Below are positions 20,001 through 30,870 of a stretch of 64,000 nucleotides of DNA, one piece after another. Made by a program: the position numbers and the translations under genes. The DNA is from Deinandra increscens subsp. villosa. Lineage: Eukaryota; Streptophyta; Magnoliopsida; Asterales; Asteraceae. The notes under the pieces were generated by a model. The model ran no database searches. It was not told where the DNA came from and saw only the letters and a list, made by a program, of their open reading frames with translations. Position 1 is the first letter of the stretch. Every line of letters starts with the position of its first letter. Location of the stretch: NCBI GenBank assembly GCA_039602395.1, contig JBCNJP010000023.1, forward strand, positions 89,211,578 through 89,275,577. The letters are read 5' to 3'.

Positions 20001-23000
20001 GTTGCTAGTATGATATTCGTCGATCTACCGGTTGGTACTGGGTTCTCATATTCTAAAACATGGGAAGCATCAAGAAGTAGTGATTCCGGTTTAGCTTTAC
20101 AAAGTTATGAGTTTATACAAAAGGTTAGACAAGTCGTATTACTACATCATTATTTTCATTTCACAATGAGAAATAACATTCTTTAACGAGACCCGAACCT
20201 CAAACCCCATTTGTTTTTTTGTTTTTTGTTTTTTTTTTTTACCATAGTTCTTCACTTATTTGTGACAGCGGATTTAGTAAAAAAAAAAAGCTAATAATTT
20301 GTTTGTATCTTATATATGATGTATTTACTAGTGGCTTGAGGAGCACCCAAGATTTCTTGATAATCCATTATACATGTCTGGAATTTCATACATAAACATT
20401 GTTCTACCTGCTGCTACTTTAGAAGTATACAAAGGTAACAACTTCTATATTCACATATTATTTTCATCCATATTTTAGATTCACTATATTTTTTATAACA
20501 GCATATAGTATAGCTTGTTAGGTTTAGAACACGGGTATTAAAATCAAATTGATCGAGTTTAGTGGAAGCACACACATATGAACCGATCATACCATTGCCC
20601 GTATAGCCTCGCCGAGAGATTAGTTAAAAAACAATAACAAAAAAATAAAATAAACCAACCATAGGGTGTTTATAGTTTTATCCCCGACTAAGAGATCAGA
20701 CCAATCTGAGAAAGACAACCGGTGGCAATAGATCTAGTCGCTAGATCTGGCTACATACGAGAAACACAAACACGAGTAAGAAACATAAACTGGGTATATA
20801 TAATATAGCTTGTTGGGTTTGTACGCCAGTTTTAAAATCAAATTGGGTTTAGCAGAAACGCGCACATACGAACCGAATCCAGTCGTTACCCGTATCCCCC
20901 TGCTGGGAGTCCAGTTATATAACAACAGTGAAAGTAGTGGACGTGGGAAAGGTCGTGCAAAGAATTATGAAAAAGACGGAACTAAAAGGTCGAGGAAAAG
21001 GAGAGGTTGACAAGAGCACGTTTAGATGTTACGATTGTAGAAAGTTTGGGAATTTTAGCTACAAGTGCACAAAATGAAAAAATAACGACAAAGACAACAA
21101 AACTAACTTTATTAAAGAGGAAGAACCGACACTCAGTTTAGGATGAAATGGGTCAAGATTAAAAGGGTGAATATTAGATTAATATTGACTTATTTTAGTT
21201 TTTACTATTTTAGTTTTATTAGTTGGTATTTTAGTTTAGTTATCCAAGATTGAATAAAATGGAATGGGTAGGATGTTTACCCGGTTTTAGGGGATTTAAT
21301 TCAGACGTTGGAGTTGTGAGGATTGCAACTCATTTCCTTCACAAAAATTTAACTTCATTTTTTGTTTCCCGTTTTCGTTAATTTTCATATTTTTGGCCCA
21401 AGTTTCTTATTTTTCATCCTCTACCGTATCTAAGCGAGGTTTCTTTCCTCATATATTTTCGTGTCTGTTCCATTATTTTACATACGAAAAACCAGAGTGT
21501 TACAATATCTAGTATCCTAAATTATTATACTTTGCTAATTTGTGTAGGCAATGATCGTGGAAATCAACCGCGACTAAATATCAAAGTAAGCACCAACTTT
21601 TTTCCTAAGTCTAATGCAAACTTATATTTCCATATACGGTTAGTATCCAGTTTTCTGATACATACATGTGAGCTTAAATACAAAGCATTATATTTTTTTG
21701 AGAATAAAAATACTAATCTTAGATAGTCTAATCTTTTGATCATTATATATATGTATATGTGTGTGTATATGTATATATATGGCATGTTGTCATAAATACC
21801 CTTTAAAATACGTTTCTCGGCCTATTTTTAAGGGATGCATATGCGTGAGCCCTCTAACGGACAAATTCAGTGATTTTAATTCAAGATTAGAGTTTGCTCA
21901 CCGGGTCGCTCTTATATCAGATGACATATATGAGGTAAAACAAGATACTTTTATGTAAGCTTCACGACATTTTATTCTAAAATTTTCTTGATTCCTGATA
22001 CATTACAGAGTACAAAAGGAACTTGTAACGGTAACTATATAAATCCTGATCCCGAGAACAATGCATGCTCTAATAATCTTCAACGTGTAGATGAGGTATA
22101 AACAATTCTTCATTTTAATGACATATTTAGAACTTTTCATTTTATTTATTGACGAACTCTAATCCAAATTGCCTATTCCAGTGCACACGTGATATTAACT
22201 TATCGTATATATTGGATCCACTTTGTGATGCTGAAAATCCAGAGGACAAGTGTCGCGTAATTTTTCTTTTCTCACATTAAAAAATGTGTCATTGTATTAA
22301 GAGAATATGAGTTTGCTAATTATCTTACGTTTCAGGAAGCTGCTGAGATATATTTAGATTACTGGGCGAACTATAAAATAGTTCAGAAGGCGCTTCATAT
22401 TCGAGAGGTATGTTGTTTACAACAACTTAACAACTAATGACACTAGATCAAATGTGACACTACTAACGCACAATAATATATGAAATTATGAATGAAAGTA
22501 CATGTACTTTACCCGTTATATACAAAGTTACAAAGAAGTTATATTTGTTAAATTAAAAAACACTTTATGTACATTAAAAAATTAAAAGAAATGTTAAAAT
22601 TCATGTTATCACTTGACGTTAGTCTTAAATAAAAGGGAAAAAAGAAACAAAAAATTACTATCACCACAATTACCTATGAAATGGATGAAAAAACTGTTAA
22701 CTTGGTAATCAGAGGATTGGGAAGAAGATGAATAAGTGTTGTAGTGAGATTGTCGTTCTTGATGATTTTTTACACAACTAGTTACATGGTATAAATACAA
22801 GAAGAAGACAACAAAACATGGAAACATGGTTGGCATCCAGGCTGTATTTTTTGCTGTAATCTCCCTGTCATTGACCCCTAAAAAGTTTTCATCTTTTATT
22901 TTCTAACACTCCCCCTCAAGTTGAATAGTGGGATTTCCAATATTCAACTTGGCAAGACAATTACTGAAGCTCTTTCCATTAACAGCCTTGGTTAGTATGT

Positions 23001-26000
23001 CTGCAAGTTGATCTTCAGACCGAACAAATGGAAGCTCGACAATCCCCCTTTCTAACTTTTCTTTGATAAAGTGTCTATCGACTTCCACATGTTTGGTGCG
23101 ATCATGTTGGACAGGGTTCTCTGATATTTGAATCGAGGCTTCATTATCGCACATAATCCTGCAAGTTTGGGTTGGAGGAAAACCGATTTCGGTTACCAGC
23201 TTTCGTATCCATAGTACTTCAGCAAGACCCCGTGCTATCCCTCTGAACTCAGCCTCAGCACTGGACAGGGCTACAACTTTCTGCTTTTTGCTCCTCCATG
23301 TAACCAAATTCCCTCCAACTAGGGTGAAATATCCTGAAGTTGATCTCCGGTTCCCTTTATCTCCTGCCCAGTCTGCGTCGGCATAGGCTTGAATTTCTAG
23401 ATGTTGGTTTGGTTTAAAGAGAACTCCATGACCTACAGTTCCCTTGAGATATCTGATAATTCTCCATACAGCCTCCATATGTGTTACTTGTGGTTGATGC
23501 ATAAACCGGTTGACTACACCTACTGCGTAGGCTATATCTGGTCTGGTGTGTGAGAGATATATTAGCTTGCCCACTAACTTTTGGTATCTTTCTTTATCAG
23601 CATTCTCTGCTCCTTCTATCATGTGGAGTCTATGATTTACCATCATTGGGGTTTCGCTGGTTTGCAATCAAGCATCCCTGTTTCTGCTAGGAGATCCAAC
23701 ACGTACTTCTTTTGACAAATGAAGATCCCTTGTTTTGACCTTAGTACTTCGATGCCTAGAAAGTACTTAAGTCTCCCCAAATCCTTCATTTCGAAGTCTG
23801 AGAAAAGGTTCCCCCTTAGCCTTGTGATTTCTTCAGCATCATTCCCTGTAATGATCATATCATCAACATATATGATCAGACATGTTACAAGTTTGCCTCT
23901 CCGCTTAAAAAAGAGAGTATGGTCAGAGTTGCTTTGTTTAAAACCATATTTCTTCATTGCAAGGGTGAATCTTCCAAACCATGCCCGAGGTGACTGTTTG
24001 AGGCCATAAAGGGATTTCTTCAACTTGCATACTTCTTTCATCTTGAAGTTTTCTGTGAATCCAGGGGGTGCTTCCATGTAAACTTCTTCTTTTAATTCTC
24101 CATGTAGGAAGGCATTTGTCACATCGAATTGATGAAGAGGCCAGTCTTTATTAGCGGTTATTGAGAATATAACTCTAATTGTGTCTATTTTAGCGACTGG
24201 AGAAAAAGTCTCTGAATAGTCGATTCCATATGTCTGAGTGTACCCTTTTGCGACTAAACGCGCCTTATATCTTTCAATGGTTCCATCTGGCTTGTGTTTG
24301 ATTGAGAAGACCCAACGACATCCCACGACTTTCTTTCCTGATGGAAGAATGCATTTTTCCCACGTGTCATTCTTCATTAGTGCACCCATTTCCAACTCCA
24401 TTGCATTTCTCCATTTTTGTGATTTGAAGGCTTGTTCTGCACTGTTGGGAATTTGTTCAGAATATAGTGATGACTCAAAGGATTTAGCGTTTGGAGTTAG
24501 CTTTCCTTTGGCAAGACTAGCTACAGGAAACTTGGCACTTCTGGATTGTTTTTCTGGTGTGAATCGCTTTGGAGGAACTCCCCGGTTGGATCTTGGTGGT
24601 AGGACATATCTTTCAGTAGTGTCATCTTGTGTCTGATCTTCTTGTGGTTCACTCAACTCTGTTGCTATTTCATCAACAATTTCATGAGTTTCACTAGTTT
24701 GATCACACTCATGGGTTTGAGAACTACTTACCTCGGATACCGGGTCAGGAGGAGTTGGAGTAGTGTCATTGATCGCTTCAGGTTGTTGTGGACTTAGTGA
24801 CTCATTTAGAATGTTGTGACCTATCTCTTCTCCCGATCGTATGCTCTGGAGCCAACTCAGTGTGTCATTCATCTCTTTCTCCCCCTCACCACTGTGATGG
24901 GATTTGTAAAAGAACTCTGTTCCAAGGAAGTCACAATTCATGGTGGTGTATATGTGACGTTTTCGGGGGCTATAACACCGATACCCTTTTTGATTGACTC
25001 CGTATCCTACAAACACACACTTTTCTGCACATGGTTCGAGTTTGGTCCTATCGGTTTTGGGTATGTGGACAAAAACGAAACACCCAAAGATTCGTGGCTC
25101 AAGGGTAAAGGTTGGTGGTATTTTGGTAAATTCAGATAAGGTTTGTAGTGGGGTTTTTAGGTCAAGGGCCTTTGTTGGTAATCTGTTGATAAGGTAGGTA
25201 GCAATTGCTACGGCCTCAGGCCAGAAGGACTTAGGGGCTTGGGATTCAATAAGAAGGGCACGTGTTATCTCTAGTAAGATACGGTTCTTTCGTTCTACCG
25301 TACCATTTTGTTCGGGGGTGTGAGGGAATGAAGATTGGTGGATTATTCCCTTTGTTTGACAAAATTGTTTCATCGAAGCATTAACAAATTCGCCCCCGTT
25401 ATCGGATCTTAGGGTTTTGATATTTGTTTGGAATTGTGTTTGAATCATTGTATAGAATATACTGAATTTGTCAAACACTTCAGACTTGTGTTTTAAGAAA
25501 TAAATCCATGTCATACGGGTGCAGTCATCAACAAATAATAAGAAGAATCGAAATTTTTGCCCCCCGATGACCTCAACGGGTCCCCAAACGTCCGAATGAA
25601 CTAATGAAAAGGGTGAATCAACCCTAGTATTGTTTATTTTAAAGGAGTGTCTGTGACTTTTGGCTAATGCACATACTTCACACTCTAGCACTTTATTTGA
25701 AGGAAATAATTTTGGAAATAATAGATGTAAATACCCGATGGATGGGTGCCCTAGTCGTCTATGCCATAGCCAAGCTTCTCTATTTGTAGTACCATGAGCA
25801 AGCATTGCAATTCCTTTTTGAGTCACTTCGTCCACATAATACAATCCTTAGCGTTCAGTGCCACGTCCAATGATCGCCCCTGTCCTGATATCCTGTAAAA
25901 TACAAAAGGTAGGATGCATAACAACCGTACAATTTAGCTCTTTTGTAATGTGACTTATAGATAATAACTTATGAGACAAAGTTGGTATATAAAGACAATT

Positions 26001-28023
26001 TGCTAACTCCATTGTAGGAGATATTTTAATCGTTCCTCCACCTTGTACGGTAACAATTTCCCCGTTAGCCGTTTGGATATGTGTTTTTCCCGGCTTGGAC
26101 CGTGAAATAATATCTGAGGCTTCAAATGTCATTGTGTCGGTAGCGCCACAATCAAGAATCCAAGCTTTATTTCTTTTGTCACATTCTTTTGCTATATTTG
26201 CCTTCCCTATTAATTTTCCCTTACAATTTCGAGGTCCCCCCCCCCTTACAATATCATAATCATGGGGGTTAGTTTTTGATAAGTCAATAATTTATGTGGA
26301 CAAAACTTTACGGTTAATAAAATATGAGGGGTTAAAAAAAATATTAGATAAAGTATGAGGGTTTTTTTTGGAAAAATAGGAAAGCCAGAGATAGGGTACG
26401 GGATTAAATTCCCAAATCCCTTGCCTTTGTTACCCCTTTCCAATTTTAAAGCCGCAAGATGAAGCCGATGTATTTCGAGTTTCTATCACCGCCGTATTCT
26501 GAGTTGCTACCATCGCCTCCGGCGGGACCTTTGTTGCTCGTGACCTTGTTTTGATCGCTGCTCTCGGGGGTGATGCTTTCTCCTCCTCGTTTGCTATTAT
26601 TCCAGCACTCAAGAAATCCAACGAGATTCATCTCGTCGTAGTTGGTCAGGTGATAGCGGCTCCATATGGGACGAGATTCATCTCTCCGGAATGATGACCC
26701 GGTCGTTTTACTGCGGCGGTTCGTCAAACGGCTCTGACCTCTTGATATGAGCCCTAATTGGGTTGCTTTGAGGCTGTCAGGTAATAAATGTTTTGAGTTT
26801 TGGTTGAGCCAATTCATGAGAATATTGGCTTTTTGGATGTTGGGAGTGTTGATTACAGCATGGTTGTCGTCTACTCTAGACATGGCAGCCTGCTTGATAG
26901 GGTAATGGGTAGGAAAGTGATGAGCAGTATGATCCTAAGATCAGAAACACCGCTCTGATACCATGTTAACTTGGTAATCAGAGGATTGGGAAGAAGATGA
27001 ATAAGTGTTGTAGTGAGATTGTCGTTCTTGATGATTTTTACACAACTAGTTACATGGTATAAATACAAGAAGAAGACAACAAAACATGGAAACATGGTTG
27101 GCATCCAGGCTGTACTTTTGTTGTAATCTCCCTGTCATTGACCCCTAAAAAGTTTTCATCTTTTATTTTCTAACAAAAACCCTTAATTTTGATGAAATGT
27201 GAATATTGAGTGACCTAATTAAAACACTTTTGAAACTTGAGTGACCTAACTTAAACACTTTTGAAACTTGGTTACTTTTCTACAAAGTTACCCCTATGAG
27301 AATTCAACATATTGTTATCTTTTTTTATTATTATTTATTTATTTTTTTGCATGTGAAGGGCACGATTGAAACTTGGCACAAACTCAACGACTCGATTGCT
27401 TATGATATCAACAAAGAGGACACTACATGTTATTCATATGATATCTTCAGTAGCGTTGACTACCATAAACAACTTGTTGCAAGAAACGCTCAAGTTTTGA
27501 TCCTTAAGTATTACAAAAACTCCAAAACATAAGATTGAACTTTTAGACATATATGTTAATTACTCTCCCATTAATCTCCTTAAAATTTTCTTTTGACAGT
27601 GGTGATCATGATATGAATTTCCCATATGTTGGCACTGAGAAATGGATAAAATCTCTTGATCTTCCGATCGCAAGCCCTTGGACCCCATGGTTTGTTAGTA
27701 ACAAAGTTGCTGGGTGAGCACACAGTTTGTTTTCAAGCATCTTTGTTAGATTTTTGGCACGTAAAGTGATTATCATTCTTCACTTTTGTAGATATCGGAC
27801 GACATATGCCAAGAATGGATACACGTTAACTTATGAAACTATTAAGGCAAGGAACATGCTAGTTTCGCTTATTGCTTAAAAAATAGAAACTAGATCGAGC
27901 AAGAACTGATTTATATGTGTTATGTAGGGTGCTGGTCATGGAATCTCGTTATACAAGCCTGAAGAAACTTTTGTTACAGTGGATGAATGGCTTTCTTCTC
28001 ATAGTTATTTAAGTGATTCCTAA
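20001..28023 (+). CDS. Serine carboxypeptidase-like (SCPL) protein, 5' exons not seen
   Basis: Member of the S10 serine carboxypeptidase/SCPL acyltransferase family; such proteins are vacuolar or secreted and hydrolyse peptides or move acyl groups from glucose esters. Visible exons: 20001-20123, 20332-20434, 21548-21585, 21833-21934, 22009-22095, 22182-22256, 22336-22407, 27359-27507, 27600-27713, 27792-27846 and 27928-28023 (stop TAA). Phases fit and no stop interrupts the frame. Key blocks: VASMIFVDLPVGTGFSYS, the nucleophile region MSGISYINIVLP (usually GDSYSG), GDHDMNFPYVG (catalytic Asp) and GAGHGISLYKPEE (catalytic His). All junctions are GT-AG except the last donor, GC (AAG|GCAAGG). 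The exons for the signal peptide and the GGPGCS oxyanion region are not recognisable upstream, so the gene is truncated or its first exons lie beyond the inserts. A 4.5-kb antisense copia occupies intron 22408-27358. Confidence 0.85.
20435..21547 (+). other. SCPL intron filled with retroelement debris
   Basis: Intron between GT (20435) and AG (21546-21547). It holds two diverged copies of one sequence (about 20513-20640 and 20807-20930; both GCTTGTTRGGTTT then AAAATCAAATTG then CCCGTAT), then a gag zinc-knuckle remnant. A final stretch ending AGAGTGTTACA (about 21505) resembles an LTR terminus. Confidence 0.55.
20930..21150 (+). pseudogene. gag zinc-knuckle fragment
   Basis: The plus-strand frame reads KSTFRCYDCRKFGNFSYKCTK before a stop, a retrotransposon CCHC knuckle (C-x2-C-x4-H-x4-C) in which the His is replaced. 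Basic residues precede it. Retrotransposon gag debris within the SCPL intron; the lineage is not determined. Confidence 0.55.
22408..22694 (+). other. SCPL intron sequence before the copia insertion
   Basis: AT-rich intron sequence from the GT donor at 22408 to the target duplication AAAAC at 22690-22694. Confidence 0.7.
22695..22908 (-). repeat. 3' LTR of intronic copia
   Basis: 214 bp, TGTTA...TAACA at both ends, nearly identical to 26964-27175. Confidence 0.95.
22903..26200 (-). pseudogene. Copia pol: protease end, integrase, RT, RNase H (three defects)
   Basis: Minus strand. A protease-like start (ILDCGATDTMTFEASD, near 26150) runs to 25848, where a TAA interrupts GRGTER/GLYYVDE. The next frame (25844-23643, 733 codons) has the integrase zinc region (HRRLGHPS, CEVCALAKSH), catalytic blocks LVHSDVWGP, LRSDNGGEF and QNGTVERKNR, and RT (WVFSIKHKPDGTIERYKARLVAKGYTQ in parts, FDVTNAFLHGELKEEVYME, YVDDMIITGND). 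A frameshift near 23655 moves into the RNase H frame (23667-22903; YADADWAGDKGNRRSTSGY, ALSSAEAEFRGIA), which ends inside the LTR border. Catalytic residues are intact. Only the stop and the frameshift, plus a damaged gag, prevent autonomy. Confidence 0.92.
26446..26883 (-). pseudogene. Shortened gag of intronic copia
   Basis: A 145-codon frame starting MSRVDDNHAVINTPNIQKAN begins close to the primer-binding site, as gag should, but no complete UBN2 gag domain or zinc knuckle follows. The stretch 26230-26445 between it and protease is AT-rich and non-coding, with a C9 run near 26240. Part of gag has therefore been deleted or replaced. It is probably mobilised in trans, if at all. Confidence 0.6.
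26964..27175 (-). repeat. 5' LTR of intronic copia
   Basis: 212 bp. It lies next to the primer-binding site and would carry the element's promoter, directing transcription antisense to the SCPL gene. Confidence 0.95.
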
Positions 28024-28980
28024 TATTTATAATGTGTTACAAATGATTTAAATGGAGACATTATGTCATTATTAGGTTGCTACCATTAAAACCTACTACT
28101 CTACTATCTATAAAATCTTATAATACATATCGGTTTGGATAATTTGGTAATTTCATAAAATGCTAAAATTTTAAGAGGGACAAATGTCTAGAGCATAGCA
28201 TACAAGATTTTAATACGAAAACTAGAGTTTTTGAGACATATGTACAAATTTCAATCTATTCCCAACCATTTGAAATTCAAATCCAAAGTCTTCATCTGTT
28301 GCTTGTACACTTTAATTTCTTCTCCAAATCCCATGTTTTCCTCTTTCATTTCCACCAAATTTCAAACCCTATGTTTTTCTCCTCTTCCTATTTTCAATCT
28401 AAATCCTTCCCTTCATCCTTCTCCCTCTACACTTACACTCACCGGAATGCATTCGGCAGAGAGTTGTTCTTCTACTCGACTTCTTCCGAAGCGTAGCATC
28501 TGGAGCAACGTACAACAGTACAAGCCAAGTTTAAAGTCGTTCCATTTCCTTTCCATCATCCAGGATTTTTTTCTTTCAACTAGCAAACGCAACCTACCTT
28601 TTTACTTCATCCCTTGCTACCATCGCATCAAGGTAGTGAGATATAGAGATCGCATCTAGTTTTTCTGATGCGTCTCTATTCTCTTGATCTCGGTGCAATC
28701 ATCTGGTATAATTTTTCTTCCAATTTATTTTTGATTTCTTCATTTTCTGCTCGAAGGACTGATCAGCGATTTTTGATTTTGTGCTTCAATCGATTGTCTA
28801 AAAGTACCTGCAAAATCTCTGTTGCTTTCTTCTTTGGGATATGCGCCAAATTATGTATATTTTTATATCAAATATTCCCTGCATATTGGATTATTACTGA
28901 CTAACTATCACCAAAACAATACCATATTGTTTTCTTTTTAGTTATTCAGTAAAATCGACGTAAAAATTACCAAAGGAGCT
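28024..28980 (+). other. SCPL 3' flank and unassigned CT-rich sequence
   Basis: 28024-28200 is the likely 3' UTR. 28280-28680 is pyrimidine-rich (many TTC/TCC words) with overlapping open frames up to 142 codons, but I recognise no domain. It resembles a plant 5' UTR or promoter-proximal region more than a coding exon. No splice-linked coding exon was found. Confidence 0.35.
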
Positions 28981-29029
28981 GAATACGAATAAAATATGAA
29001 GAAAAATTACAAAGTTGTGATTTTTTGCC

Positions 29030-29680
29030 TAGGCACGACCAGTGCCCCAACTAGGAATGGCCCATGTCACTCCTCAGCAAGCTTTTAGAAAGACATAATA
29101 AGCTCCCGACAAGCACGACCCATGCTCCTAACCTCACACATGCCGCGCCTCTATAAACACGGCTCCTACCCCTGAGCCTTGAAGATTCTTGCAGATTACC
29201 TGACAAGCACGACCCGTGCCCCCTGTCAAGCACCATTTGTGCCCACTGACGAAGAAGATTCCTGCAGATTATCTAACAGGTGTGGCCATTGCTAGATTCT
29301 GAATTACGTCTATAAAGGGGGCAGCTCCCTCCACTTCATAACTCGCTCAATTCTTCTCCTCCTCTGGTTTACTATCACGTTTTACACTTTTTGAGCCACT
29401 TGTTTTGGCGTTTTTGTTTATTCGTCAAGATTATAAGAACTCTAACTTAAGTAGAATAAGATTTGCATTTGCCTATGAAGCTTTCATCTTCTCTTGAGCA
29501 TATCTTTTTAGTCATCCCTAGCTAAATTTTTACCGTGACTTGGGGGGGGGAATATTTGGCGGGTTGGTAATGAGTTTATAAACTCACCTTAAGGTGTGTA
29601 AAAATGATTTTATGAAAACTCCTTATATTGCAAGTTTATTGTCACATTTTTGAACAAACATGCATTGTGTATTGCGGGCC
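29030..29680 (+). repeat. LTR-like promoter segment (part 1)
   Basis: This is a GC-richer segment with a repeated AAGCACGACCCRTGC-like word (near 29031, 29111, 29205). It is followed by TATAAA (29311-29316) in CTATAAAGGGGGCAGC and a CT-rich leader (CTCAATTCTTCTCCTCCTC), the layout of a U3-R-U5 region of a gypsy LTR. The sequence continues across the hAT element (29689-30236). No gag-pol lies beside it, so it would be a solo or truncated LTR. A pararetrovirus promoter is less likely because no coding domain is present. Confidence 0.4.
29311..29316 (+). promoter_or_regulatory. TATA box of LTR-like segment
   Basis: TATAAA followed by GGGGGCAGC and a pyrimidine-rich leader. No transcript is known here. 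Confidence 0.4.
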
Positions 29681-29688
29681 ATTTTGAG

Positions 29689-30236
29689 TAGGGATGTTCA
29701 AAACCGGATACCCGGAATTTTGGATATCCGAATTTCGGGTATCCGAAAATTTCGGATATCAGTTTTCATTGTCCAAGTCCAAGTCCGAAGTTTCGGATAT
29801 CCGAAACTTCGGACTGGACTCGGATAGTTATAACGGATATCCGAAAATCATGTTTTGTTTAAAAAACCACAACTTAACCCAAAAAAACGACAAAACGACA
29901 AAATAAAAAAACATAGTCCAAGTCTTCAAATACAAATAAACATAAATTCGACCTAAAAAAATGACAAAACAAATAAACATAGTCCAAGTCTTTTAATACA
30001 AATCAAATTAACCAAAAATATATTTTAATTTATTTAAATTTTTCGGATACCGGATATCCGAAACTTCCGAAAATTTTGTAAATTGTTGTCCAAGTCCAAG
30101 TCCAAGTCCGAATTTTTGGATATCCGAGTTTCGGATATCCAAAATTCCGGATATCCGAAAATTTCAGATAATTCGAATACGGAATTTCGGATAATTCGGA
30201 TATAGATTCGGACTCGGATATTTTTGAACACCCCTA
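29689..30236. mobile_element. 548-bp hAT-type element rich in GGATATCCGAAA
   Basis: It is flanked by exact 8-bp duplications ATTTTGAG (29681-29688 and 30237-30244). The ends are TAGGGATGTTCAAA on the left and TTTGAACACCCCTA on the right, inverted with one mismatch, which is a known plant hAT-type terminus. Both subterminal regions carry many TCGGATATCCGAA-type words (palindromic), plus GTCCAAGTCCAAGTCCGA. There is no transposase. Confidence 0.9.
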
Positions 30237-30244
30237 ATTTTGAG

Positions 30245-30705
30245 GAGTCGAAAGCTCATCTGTCGGTTTGTAACACCCAACTGGGGGATGATGCATGATC
30301 ATTTTAGTGACTCGGATCACATGCAAAGCAACACATTCAAGCGTTTTATGTCTATGTAAACAAAGTTGGTTTTCACGTATGCGTGGTCTGAAGGTATTCT
30401 GGTGTGCGTGTGGTGTATATAAAATATAACAATATTAATGACACATTTTGTACGTAAGCTTTTACATTTATAAAACCTGATTAACTATAACTACTATTTC
30501 ACCACATAAGACGGGCAAGTGCACCGATCGTGGAACAGTATAGTAGTGGTAAGTTGGCCGAGGGTCGTTCAAGGAGACAAGGAAAATGAGGTTTTTTTTA
30601 CAATAAATTATCCATCAACAACTTTAACCGAGGTTATCAATTTATAGGAGTGGTTGAAATTATAGAGAAGAAAAGGAGAAAAAGAGGTTGAGTAGTTCGC
30701 TGAAA
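30245..30705. other. Spacer / LTR-like remnant (part 2)
   Basis: It continues the sequence interrupted by the hAT element. There is a CAAGTGCACCGATCGTGG-like block near 30508, and no gene. Confidence 0.4.
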
Positions 30706-30870
30706 CAGTGGCGGACCCCGGATTTTATTTCAGGGGTAACGCTTAGCAGAAAAATCGTTTCAAGGGTAAAGAAATACATAATTTTTTTCCCACTAGATGG
30801 TATCAAGTTTTTCCACTACGCGGTGAAAGTTTAGGGGTAGCGCCTGCTACCCCTGCAAGGTCCGCCACTG
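30706..30870. mobile_element. 165-bp hAT MITE
   Basis: The termini CAGTGGCGGACC and GGTCCGCCACTG are perfect 12-bp inverted repeats. The flanking 8-mers CGCTGAAA (30698-30705) and TGCTAAAA (30871-30878) agree at 6 of 8 positions, as expected for an ageing target duplication. Internal GGGGTA/TACCCC words echo the larger element at 62692-63234. Confidence 0.85.

Larger units (their letters stand above)
22695..27175 (-). mobile_element. Nearly complete Ty1/copia element in SCPL intron
   Basis: A 4,481-bp element on the minus strand, flanked by AAAAC duplications (22690-22694 and 27176-27180). The two LTRs (22695-22908, 214 bp; 26964-27175, 212 bp) differ by two substitutions and two 1-base indels by my count, so the insertion is recent. 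The primer-binding site (TGGTATCAGAGC, minus, about 26962-26951) adjoins the right LTR and the polypurine tract (AGGGGGAG, minus, about 22918-22911) adjoins the left. The size and short LTRs resemble the Ale/Retrofit group (inference). Coding defects are described under its pol and gag. Confidence 0.95.

Noticed and set aside
28231..28659. 142-codon plus-strand open frame
   Set aside because: Phe/Ser/Pro-rich product of a CT-rich stretch; no domain, and other frames are equally open. Left as unassigned.
29030..29530. Possible integrated pararetrovirus promoter
   Set aside because: TATA plus leader resembles a gypsy LTR just as well, and no movement, coat or RT domain of a caulimovirid is nearby.
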